In this document: positions 1 through 9,600 of the stretch, in pieces
Numbering within the stretch: the first letter of the stretch is position 1
Layout: each line of letters starts with the position of its first letter
From: Pelecanus crispus
Taxonomy: Eukaryota; Chordata; Aves; Pelecaniformes; Pelecanidae
Assembly: GCF_030463565.1 (NCBI RefSeq)
Contig: NC_134662.1
Location: forward strand, 3,100,001-3,164,000
Direction: 5' to 3'
DNA: 64,000 nucleotides
Made by a program: the position numbers and the translations under genes
Notes under the pieces: model-generated
Databases searched by the model: none
What the model was told of the DNA's origin: nothing
The model's input: only the letters and a program-made list of their open reading frames with translations

Positions 1-3000
1 ACATCCTCCAGGGAAAGTGTTTTATCCAGCATGATATATAGGAGCCAGCCCTAGGCACGCTCCCTCGCTGGACCATTCTAGCTCCTTCCAGTATGGTTGT
101 ATTTTATCTGTGGAGCTCTATAAGGATTTTGTTCCCTCATCCTGGAATTTTTATTACTCCTTTGTGTGTATATAATGCGATTGCCCTGGAACAGAGAGAA
201 ATTAATCATCGCTCCTTTGTTAGTTTTCAGGAATTTTTAATGTCTATGTTTTTGTTCATCTGTCATGTCCAAATGTGGGGTCCATGGGCTATTTGACATT
301 TAAAATCACTTAATTGCTTAGATTTTCCCCCTCAGTGTTTATGGACACTTGTTCGTAGTAGATTTTGAGTGTGACATTATGTACCATGTATTTTCCGGCT
401 GGTTCCAATTTTTCACTCCATCCCAGTGGTTCACAACATCTCCTCTTGCCATAGATCATGTCTCTGGGCTCCGTCATCTCCCCGCGGGTCGATGGGGTGA
501 GCGAGGCTGCGAGCGGTAGCCGGGAGTAACATCAACCTGCAGCGCATCCCTCCCTGTGCCGACTGACCTGGGAATCCAGGGCCTTTAATGGCTCTGTTAA
601 GATGTCTGCGTAAGGAAGATATCTGAGATGTTACCGCACAGAGTCCGGTAGCTGTTCTCCAGCGAGGCTGTAGATGCCAGGCGGGATCGGGGCGAGGTGC
701 CCATGCTAGCTGGTGGCGGCTGGTTTTGACCCCAGTCCTGGGAGCAGGCTCGCTCAGCCGCTCTCCTCTGCCAAATCTCTCATTTTTGGGGATTGCTGCT
801 TCTTTCACAAGCCTCCACCCTTTGCAGCGGGCAGACTGGCTGGGTGCTGCTCCTGTCTGTGCCTCCCCACCTCCTGCATGAAGGACCGCTCTGGGTAACC
901 CTGCCTGGGGCATCGCGGGTCTGCACTGGGAAGGCGCATGGCGCGGGGGCAGGCATTGCTCTTTGGGGCTCTGAACTGCCCCTGGTTTTCCTGGGTCACT
1001 GTAGGCAGGTTGCTTCACCACAGCAAGCCTTCATCTCCGTAGGGCCACCACGCCAGGGCCAGCTTGGATCAGGAGAGACTTGAGGCCGCAGGTGATCCTT
1101 TCTCACCTTCCAGAGGATGCATAGCGGGACGGGCAGCCAAGTGCACGTTGGAAATGAAGTCTGGCTTCATCTGCCCACGGAGACAAGGTAGAGCTCAACC
1201 TCGCCTGCCCAGGGCAGGACTGCTCCTTGCACCCTCACGTCTTGCAGCCAAAAGGCTCTTGTAGAACATCTTGTATTTTGACAGCCTGCTGCTGCGAGGC
1301 CAGAGCTGGATGGTTGCACAGCCGTTTCCCTGTGCCCACCATCTGCCCCCTGCTCACACAGCTCGAAGGCAGCGCTGAAAGTTTTCAGGTCCATGCTGTT
1401 ACAGGCAACAGTTTTATTAGCCCCTCCACTCCTCGTCCTGTCTGAGATGTGTCTTCCTTTTGCAGCTGCAGGCAGGAAACGCTGGAAGAGCAAAGGGTAA
1501 TCTCCAGGTTCTGCTCACAGAGTCAGCCTGCAAGACATCAGCTTGGGGACGGTTTAAACCGTGGTGGATCAAGGGTAGCTTGACTGGTCAAGAAGAGGCA
1601 GCCAAGCCAAACACAAGCAACTCCCAAACCTCCTCCACAAGCCAGAGGCTCCCAATTACGCTCTGGATTTCATTGCCTGATGATTTTAGGCAGAAGGTGC
1701 TGGTACCAACCCTGTTAGATACGGCAGGGTGAGGTGTGGGGACAGGCAGATGCTGGCTGCAGGGACAACCAGACAGATGTGATATTTGGGCTCTTAGCAA
1801 ACACCTCAGGATAGATGGTAGCTACGTATCACTAACCATATTACACATCATTAGGAAAATGTTAGTTAAAACAAAAGATGCAAATTGTACCAGGCTGTGC
1901 TTCCTGAGTGCTCTGCAAAGCCTTTGCCACATCATGTGCTTTTTGCGGTGGTTCCGTAATGGCTTTGATGCTTTCTTGGGCACGTTTGCTCCTGCTCCAT
2001 TGAGGCTGTTTTGCATTAAATTGTTTGTTTAGCAGCTACTGGGTTTTGGGCAGGACAGCTGTTGCCTTCTGCGGGTTGCAGAGCAGGAGGGTGTCATGCA
2101 ATGCTGCTTTGCAGAGCAGCCAGGCACGTCAAGGTGGAGCCTCCTCGTTTTGGAGAGAAGAGCAGCAGCACCCATCACTGCTGCTCGCCCCGCTGGTCCC
2201 ACCATCTCGCAGCACCCTGTGGCCTCGGGCCGGGCAGTCTCTGTGGCAGGGGCGTCTCTGCAGCTCCTGCCAGGGCCGTGGGCAACCATGGGCCAGGCTC
2301 CGTAGACCACTGCTGGGAAGGTCTCCCAATGGGGCAAGGTCACCCAGATCCCAGACCCCCAGCAAAACCCTCCAGACCCGACGTGCGCTAAAGAAAACAG
2401 TCCCCGCATATTAATACTTGCAAAAACAAACACTAGGAAGGCAGGAGAAGGAATGAGCCAGCCATTAAGCGAGTGCTAAGCCTCTCCTCTCTAGACCTCC
2501 GATCCCTCCGTTTCCTCTGGCCGCTGCCCCCCTGAACACCCCCTGCCAAGAGCAGCCTCTGCAAATGTCGTCAGCCGTGCCCTGGCAAGTCTGTCCCAGC
2601 GTGGCTTGCTTTTGAAGGGGCACCTACACCCCTCGCAAAGCCAGCTTTGCCTCTTTTTCGTGGTCTCTTCAGCATCTCCAGCGCTCACATTGCAGTGCAA
2701 CATCCTGTTTTCCAACAGGGCAAAGCTCTGCTTGGATGGGAGAGCGCGGAGAGGAGCCACCACCAAGGGAGATGTGGCATGGCCTTGGGAGACGCTGCAG
2801 GATCAGCAGCTCAACGTGCCTCCTGGGGCCTCACAAGGCCTCTCACCTGTCCTTCTCAGCACTTCTCAATTGTTTTTAATTTTTTTTTTAATTTTAGGAG
2901 AGGCCAGCAACTGATATTAGGTGGTTCCTGAGCCCAACAAGTGCAATCAGACTAACGTTGCAGCCCGTGGCAGCTGGAAGAGGTTAGCCCCAGCACACAC

Positions 3001-4421
3001 GTGAGCGTTGTGTTCCTCCATGCTTAGGAAGAGAGGCGACACAAACGAGGTGTATCCAGCCCACCCGCCCTTGGAACATTCGTGGCACCGGGTCCTGCAG
3101 ACAGACACATCTGAGGGTGTGCAGTTCGCCGTGGGACTGGCATGGCAAGTCCAGACCGACAGCAGCGGCGGCTGGAGAGGGAATGAAGGAAATCCGGACA
3201 CCCCATGGTAGAGAAAGCAGCCGGTGAGCAGCACAAAAAGCCGTGCACCGTAGCCCGTGCTTCATCCTAAGGTAACACTTCACCAGAGTTTCCTGCTGAA
3301 CTGGGTGAGTATTTTGGGGATGCTGTGGTGGTGAATGTCAGAAGGGACATCTGGAGGTGCCGGATCCAAACCCCTGTGCAGGGCAGGGCTTCGCTTAGGT
3401 TGCTCAGGGCCTTGTGCTGGGGGTTTTGACCATCTCCAAGATTGCCCAGCCTCTCTGGGAACCAGCTGGGAAGGGCTGGGGGAGGAGAGGCTGAGTAAGG
3501 GCGAGTCAGCCCTGGCTCCAGGGCTCCTGCTCCCTAAGAGACGCCTGGGGATGGAGGGGGCCCAGGTCGGCGGGTGCCTGCCCGCAGCTCTGCCTGCTGC
3601 TGAGGACGAAGGACCTGCTCCCCCAGGTCCAAGCAGGCAGGAGTCGGGGGCTTCAGCCCCTCCGCGCCGGAGCCTGCCGGGCGACAGCCGATGCTGAGCG
3701 TGTCCCAAACACGAGCCACCAGCGCAGCGCTGCCGGGGTTTGCGGTGCGGATGTGATAGGCAGCACTGGGAGGCTACCTCCATCCCAGTCTGGATCTGCA
3801 TGTTTAAGGGTGTTTAAAGGGTATTTAACAGTGTTTAGGTGTGTTTAAGAGCTCACCCTTCTCCGTGGGACTAGAGCAGGCAAGGGAGCCCGCGTACGAG
3901 ATGCTCCGCCAGCGGAGTGGCCCCAAAGCTGCCCCGAGGTGGGTGGCACGGCTGGAGCCAGAGGGGACCCGCGGTCTCCCCGCCTGCCAGCCCAGGGTGC
4001 CCGCAGGTGCCACCACTCGGGTTTTGCTGCCGAGGAGGAGTTGCTGCATGCAGCGAGCTGTGAGCGTTCTCAGCTGCCAGCAGTGCGTGAGCAGCCCTCT
4101 GCCTACCGGGCCGCGCTGGGGACGAGCCACTGCGCTGACGCGCACCTGCCCGTGTCCTGCGGGACGCCCCCGGTGCTGGTCCCGTCCTCAGCTGGGGGTG
4201 AAGGCTTTGTGCAGCACTATCCCTCCGGCTCCGCGCTGGAGATGTATGGGGGAAGATGCCTTTGAGTCCCAGTCCTGCAAAAGCAGTCCCGGAGAGGCAC
4301 AGCTGGATGAAAGCAGACACATCTGGGTTGTATCCCCTGCTCGGCTCTGGCCCCGCTGCTGGGACTGGGCTCCTTCCTCCCCACTCCGGGCTGCTCCGTG
4401 CCCCCCTGCTGCTGCCAGCTC
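1..4421. other. Intergenic or intronic DNA, no gene recognised
   Basis: I see open frames here on both strands, up to about 200 codons, but none resembles a known protein, and they overlap one another in the GC-rich parts as chance frames do. No tRNA, rRNA or mobile element was recognised. GC content rises after about 3.3 kb. A short TTTAA-rich tandem array lies at 3801-3850. Confidence 0.6.
3801..3850. repeat. Short tandem array of a GTGTTTAA-like unit
   Basis: About five imperfect copies of a 10-12 base unit (TGTTTAAGGG, TGTTTAAAGG, TATTTAACAG, TGTTTAGGTG, TGTTTAAGAG) follow one another directly. No function can be assigned. Confidence 0.7.
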
Positions 4422-4652
4422 AAGCTGCACCACGGGAGGTTTAGATTGGATATTAGGAAAAATTTATTCACGGAAAGGGTAGTCAAGCATTGGAACAGGC
4501 TGCCCAGAGAGGTGGTGGAGTCCCCATCCCTGGAAGTGTTCAAAACATGGGCAGATGTGACACTTCAGGACATGGTTTAGTGGGCATGGGGGTGTTGGGT
4601 TGATGGCTGGACTGATGGTCTTAGAGGGCCTTTCCAGTCTTAATGATTCCTA
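4422..4652 (+). mobile_element. CR1 LINE 3' tail, 5'-truncated (copy 1)
   Basis: The fragment carries hallmarks of the avian CR1 3' end in order: GGGAGGTTTAGATTGGATAT, a segment reading roughly 'aacaggctgcccagagaggtg', 'tggagtccccatccctggaa', 'ggacatggtttagtgg', and a closing CTTAATGATTCCTAG. CR1 copies in birds are usually cut at the 5' end during target-primed reverse transcription and end in short ATTCTATG-type repeats rather than poly(A). This copy keeps only about 230 bases of tail with no reverse-transcriptase frame, so it is a dead fossil. Confidence 0.92.
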
Positions 4653-4709
4653 GTTTTTACTTTCATTAAAAATAATCCAGCCACCAAGCCAGGAAACATG
4701 AAATTGCTA

Positions 4710-4828
4710 CTCTACCCTGAATTGGTTTAGTGGTGGACTTGGTAATGTTAGGTTAATGGTTGGACTGGATGTTCTTAAAGGTCTTCTCCAACCTAAATGA
4801 TTCGATGATTCTGTGATTCTATTCTACG
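4710..4828 (+). mobile_element. CR1 LINE 3' tail fragment (copy 2)
   Basis: This second, shorter tail lies about 60 bases after copy 1 in the same orientation. It shows 'attggtttagtggtggactt', 'ggttaatggttggactggat', 'cttaaaggtcttctccaacc' and the closing GATTCGATGATTCTGTGATTC. Its start (CTCTACCCTGAATTGG) matches an extra segment inside the 51990-52254 copy, so the two probably belong to one subfamily and this copy was truncated just inside that segment. It could instead be an internal duplication of copy 1. Confidence 0.9.
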
Positions 4829-7199
4829 ACTTTTGGAGGCAGAGATGGGCTCTCTTCCCCCCATATACAGAGCCACCCCTGCAGCCATGGCAGAGATGGC
4901 CAGAGGATTTCCATGGTGCTGTTTCACCCCACTTTGAGATTATTATTTTTTTCCTTTCGGTTGATTAAATCCAAACACGGCTAATGTGCTCGCAGCCCTC
5001 CCTTGCTGCTCGTTACCCAGAGCACCAGCACTACTCAGCATGCCAGACTTCTCCTCGAGCAATGCGCAGTGCCGGCGGGTCCGGTATGGGCTGGGTCCAG
5101 CCCCAAAACTGTCCCAAGGGATGGGGGTGGATGTTCCTGCTCCGCCCCGGTCTGGGTCAGACCTGCCACCCCCAGCATGCGACCCACCGTCCCCGGCAGA
5201 CAGTTTAGCTTGGCTTTAATCTGTCCCCAAACCCAAGCAAGTCTCCCCCATCCACGCTACCTCCCCACCTCGCAGTCAATTGGCTTTACTCTTTGTTTTC
5301 TTCCTGGTGCTTTTCCACAAATATCTGTAGAAAGAGGATTTCTCTTTTCACTCTTTTCCAATTGGAACTATTCTATTTTGGGTTCGTTCTTTGTTTGTTC
5401 TGTGAAATTTGTAATGGTTTCCAGGAAAGCTGAAACCTTTCCAGCCCACAGCAAGGTGCCCCAGCTGGGACGCATGTGCCTGCCTCTCCTGGCACCCTGG
5501 CCAGCACACGCCGCCTGCCCCGACCTGCACCCCTCCAACTTACACAACAGCAAACAGAAAACATGGATCACATCTCTTCCAAAACCTGCCACAAAACAAA
5601 CCCGATGCCACTTCTGGGGAGCTGGAGAAAGGGAGGGTTTAGGTGAAACATTTCTGTGCGATGGGAAGAAATCATTTTTGCAGCGATGTCTGCACCTATT
5701 GCCGGTTTCCCACATCAGAAAGCTTCACCCAGCTCTAAATCTGCGACTGCAGCATCCGCTGGTGCTTGCAAAGAGGCTACAACAAGAGCAGAGAGGTAGG
5801 GGCTGTCTGTACCTGCAAGCTGGCTGTTAACTCTGAAGACTAATGATGTCAGGGCAAACAGCAGCAAGACCTGTCTTGTTTCTAACCAAGCCCGCAAGGA
5901 GTTGAGATACTTTCCATTTCTTTTTGTAAAGTGCCTTTCCGTGGTCATCCCTAAGGTGACTGCGAGGAGCCAGGGGAGTGATGGGGATACTTAAACCAGT
6001 CCCACTGGCCCGGGGGTGAGGATATGGGGATGAGTGAGGCCGGGGAAGCGTTTGGCCCGTTAGGAGAGAGCTGACAAGTGGAAGAGGTGAAGGGGGGGAT
6101 GTCCCTGGCTCCTCTCGAGCATCCCTGCCGAGGCCCCGAGGGGCACAAGCATCAGCTGTGGGTGCTGCCAGGGCGCTTCCCGCCAAGGGGTTCGGTCCCC
6201 TCCCGGACGGGGCCACCACGGGGCAGCCCCTCTGGTCTGGGCGAGCCTGGGGACAGCAGCACTTGGAGCGTGCAGAGTCCCACGTTTGCCTGACATTAAA
6301 AGTTGTTTCTTGTGGGATTTAAAATTCCTTGACATCGCTCTCTATAGCTGACCTGGATTTATTTATTATTAGAAAGAACTTCTCCCAACTTTGCCATGTT
6401 AGAGCGTCACTGCAGCCGGGGCTGGGGACAGGAGCTTGGAGCTGGGGTGTTTGTCACCCCAGTCCCCCATTGTCCCCAACCCTGCCCGAGCCTCGCGTGG
6501 TCAGGACGAATTGTAGGGATCCGTCACACGTTTGTGTGCCAAGGCTGGGGAAGACCATCGTCGCTGGGCTGCTCCGAGCTGCTGCTTTCCCCTCTGCAGA
6601 CCAAGAAGCTGCCAGAGAAAAGAAACCTTTGGGATTAGATAAAATGATGCGACTGAAAAATGAAATAATTTGCACACGAAGAGCATTAGTTTTTAAACTG
6701 ATTGAAGTGATCTGGGGAATATGATGCGCTCCTGGGGTTTTTTAGGTTTGGCCAACATAAACCACAGTTTCAGTGTGCCCGAGTGCACCCTTCTTTGGGT
6801 CAGGACTTCAGGCGTCTCCAGCAAAGCGGGCGGCTCGTCCCGAGGGGCTGGGAGCCGGGGAGCCAGGCAGCCAGGCTCATTCCTTTACCCGGCCTGAGCC
6901 GGGCTGTTACCCGGCACGGGGCGAGGGGACGGTGCATGCGATGTGGGCGAATCCAGTCAAACCATCTGGTGCTCACAGAGGAAGTGCAAGAACACCCCTC
7001 ATCTCCGGACAACTCAATCCACATGTTCATCAGCCGTATCCCGGCTGGCATCGGCCTCCAGCCTGTCCCGCGCCCAGCGGTGATCCCGCCGTGCCCTCGG
7101 CGTGTCCCCGCTCTGCAGAGCAGCTATGGGAACAGCCCCGGAGCCGGGCTGGAGGTTCTTGTGCCGCAAAAGCGTGGACGGCCACCGCCTGCCCCTGCC
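4829..7199. other. Non-coding DNA, no gene recognised
   Basis: I see no known protein, RNA gene or repeat family. A 275-codon frame at 5003-5830 (+) resembles no family I know and has no convincing exon borders. The DNA becomes GC-rich toward 7 kb, where the CpG-rich block begins. Confidence 0.55.
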
Positions 7200-7480
7200 G
7201 AGCCCAGCCCGGGGGTGACTTAAACCATGCCCTCAGTTAACGTGGAAGGGCTGCGCCCGGGGGGCTCTGGGTGCCGCTATGGGGAGATTTGGGACCCGGG
7301 CCCGGCCGGTTGCTGCCCGCGGGGAGCCCTGCGTGCTCGGTGCCTCCCCGGCAGGGCGAAGCCCCCCAGCCCGCACAGCCCCACGGGGGCCAGGGCTCGG
7401 AACCGGGGCCAGGGGCAGCACCGGGGCTCCGGGGGTGGGGAACGGGGAGAGCGGGGCGATGCGGGGGGCAGGACCGGGGC

Positions 7481-8200
7481 TCCGGGCTGCTAGCACCGGG
7501 GGGTCCAGGGCAGCACCGGGGGGTCCAGGGCAGCACCGGGGGGCCAGGGCAGCACTGGGGGGTCCAGGGCAGCACCGGGGGGCCAGGGCAGCACTGGGGG
7601 ATCCGGGGCAGCACTGGGGGGTCCAGGGCAGCACCGGGGGGTCCAGGGCAGCACTGGGGGGTCCGGGGCAGCACTGGGGGGTCCGGGGCAGCACCGGGGG
7701 GTCCGGGGCAGCACTGGGGGATCCGGGGCAGCACTGGGGGGTCCGGGGCAGCACTGGGGGATCTGGGGCAGCACCGGGGGATCCGGGGCAGCACCGGGGG
7801 GTCCAGGGCAGCACTGGGGGGTCCGGGGCAGCACTGGGGGATCTGGGGCAGCACCGGGGGATCCGGGGCAGCACCGGGGGGTCCAGGGCAGCACTGGGGG
7901 GTCCGGGGCAGCACTGGGGGATCTGGGGCAGCACCGGGGGGTCCGGGGCAGCACTGGGGGGTCCGGGGCAGCACTGGGGGATCCGGGGCAGCACCGGAGA
8001 GCTGGGGCAACACTGGGGGCATCCAGGGCAGCACCGGGGGGATGCGGGGCAGGACCAGGGGATCTGGGGCAGCACCGGGGGGATCCGGGGCAGGAGCAGG
8101 GGGTCTGGAGCTGCACCGGGGGGATCCGGGGCAGGACCGGGGGGATACGGGGCAGCACCGGGGGGGTCCGGGGCAGGACCGGGGGAGTCCGGCTGCACCC
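7481..8200. repeat. GC-rich minisatellite, about 20-base unit
   Basis: Roughly thirty or more head-to-tail copies of a 20-base unit, approximately GGGCAGCACTGGGGGATCCG, run from about 7490 to 7990. From there to about 8200 the unit becomes longer and more variable. Copies differ mainly at CACC/CACT and ATCC/GTCC. Runs of four to six G every few bases on the plus strand make G-quadruplex folding likely. The unit is not a multiple of three and contains no stop in several frames, so it creates long periodic open frames on both strands that are artefacts, not genes. Confidence 0.93.
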
Positions 8201-8352
8201 GGGCGGGGCGGGGCGGGGCGGGGCCGGGCCGGGCAGGCCCCGGCGGCTCCGCTGCGAGGGGCGGCCGGTGCCTCCTCCTGGGGAGCCGCGGACGCGCCTG
8301 GCTGCGGGGCACGGGCGGGACCGGCACCGGGAGGGCCTGCGGCGGGGCTGGA

Positions 8353-8416
8353 CCGGCAGCGGCAGCGGCACCGGCAGCGGCACCGGCAGCGGCACCGGCA
8401 CCGGCAGCGGCAGCGC
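8353..8416. repeat. (CGGCAG/CGGCAC)n hexanucleotide tract
   Basis: About ten hexamers alternate between CGGCAG and CGGCAC, partly as 12-base double units. The tract lies between the two minisatellites in the CpG-rich block. Translated frames give Gly-Ser/Gly-Thr or Ala-Pro strings with no known domain. Confidence 0.9.
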
Positions 8417-8525
8417 AGCCCGGCTCGGGACCGGGCGGAGGCGGGCCCGGGCGGGGCGGGGGAACCGGCCGGTTCCAAACCCGCCCCCCGCCGCGGGGAG
8501 GAGGCGGCGGCCGAGCCCCCCCCCG

Positions 8526-8955
8526 CCGAGCCGAGCCGAGCCGTGCTCCAGCCGCGCCGCGCCGAGCCGAGCCGTGCCAGAGCCGTGCCGGAGCCGAGCC
8601 GGAGCCGAGCCGAGCCGGAGCCCAGCCGTGCTAAAGCCGAGCCGAGTGGAGCCGTGCTAGAGCCGAGCCGTGCCAGAGCCGAGCCCAGCCGTGCCGAGCC
8701 GAGCTGTGCCAGAGCCCAGCCCAGCCGTGCCAGAACCCAGCCGTGCCGAGCCGAGCCCAGCCGTGCCGAGCCGTGCCAGAGCCCAGCCCAGCCGTGCCAG
8801 AGCCCAGCCGTGCCGAGCCCAGCCGTGCCAGAGCCGAGCCGAGCCGTGCCGAGCCGTGCCAGAGCCCAGCCGTACCGAGCCCAGCCCAGCCGTGCCAGAG
8901 CCGAGCCGTGCCGAGCCCAGCCGTGCCAGAGCCGAGCCGAGCCGTGCCGAGCCGC
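8526..8955. repeat. GAGCCGTGCC minisatellite
   Basis: About 430 bases consist of pentamers GAGCC, GTGCC and CAGCC, with inserted A bases giving GTGCCAGAGCC, arranged in higher-order units of roughly 16-36 bases. Frames read as Ala/Glu/Pro/Ser/Arg-rich repeats on the plus strand and Arg/Leu/Gly/Ser/Ala-rich ones on the minus strand; both are repeat artefacts. The array ends about 90 bases before a consensus splice donor, so it may be transcribed as part of a 5' untranslated exon. Confidence 0.9.
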
Positions 8956-9049
8956 TCCGCCGCTCGCCCATGGCGGTCCCCGGCCCCACGCGTGTCCCGG
9001 CCCCGGCACGGAGCCGCCGCTGAGCGCTGCGCACCGGCCCGGCGTGCAG
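8956..9049 (+). other. Candidate 5' untranslated exon end with splice donor
   Basis: The sequence GGCGTGCAG|GTAAGCC puts a strong donor at 9050-9051 inside the CpG-rich block. The exon's 5' border is unknown and could reach into the GAGCC minisatellite. An ATG at 8970 (context CGCCCATGG) opens a frame of only 17 codons, closed by TGA at 9021-9023, so this exon would be non-coding or carry a short upstream ORF. NRTN, the next gene on this strand, is the simplest owner, but the splice partner cannot be seen. Confidence 0.4.
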
Positions 9050-9600
9050 GTAAGCCCCGCGGGCGGCCCCGGCCCCGGCCCCGGCCCCAGCACCTGCCCG
9101 CGCCCGGGACGGATCCTGCCCCGAGCCCGGCGGTGCGGAGCCGGGGGGCGGCTCCGGGGGTCCCGACCGAGCGCCTTTCCCGGGGGGCCCCGGCCGAGCG
9201 CGGCCCCGGGGCTTCGCCGTTGCGTCCCGGCCCGGCCCGGTGGGGTCGATGCTGTCACCCCCCGAACGGGGCAGAACCGGGTCCTTTGGGCTTGCTGGGG
9301 GGGAGAGGCAGGATCGGGCCCCCCGGCGCCCACCGCCCGCTCGGTGTCGGGGCGGCCTTCGCGGCTGCCGGAGGAGTTTGCTTCATACTTGGAGACCGTC
9401 CCGCCACGCAGAAACGCAAACAGGGCGAGAGACGGCTCAGGGTGCAGTTTGTTCACAGGAGGGGGGAAAGCGCGTCCTGTCTAAATATTAGTTTAAGAAA
9501 CGGAAGGATCTATGGCCGGGCTCTGTCTGCATCTGCAACCCCGTCACCTTCTCCCGGCTCCAGCCGCCAGCTTTCGGCCGCCGCCGAGCTGCGTTAACCA

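Larger units (their letters stand above)
7200..9600. promoter_or_regulatory. CpG-island-like block, possible promoter
   Basis: Judged by eye, this is the densest CpG and GC block of the window. It includes GGGGCGGGGC boxes around 8205-8225, (CGGCAG/CGGCAC) repeats, two long minisatellites and, at its 3' side, the splice donor at 9050. Unmethylated blocks of this type commonly hold promoters. The donor makes a plus-strand first exon likely. The gene served is unknown: a distal NRTN promoter about 16 kb upstream of the NRTN coding exon is one option and a separate non-coding transcript another. Part of the GC richness comes from the minisatellites themselves. Confidence 0.5.

Noticed and set aside
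7481-8200. Regularly spaced repeats as a CRISPR array
   Set aside because: There are no unique spacers between the copies. It is a contiguous minisatellite in a vertebrate genome.
7237-9484. Overlapping open frames of 737 (+) and 739 (-) codons, plus 451, 364 and 303-codon frames
   Set aside because: They arise from GC-rich minisatellites whose units contain no stops in several frames on both strands. The peptides are pure repeat translations with no domain, and they cannot all be genes.
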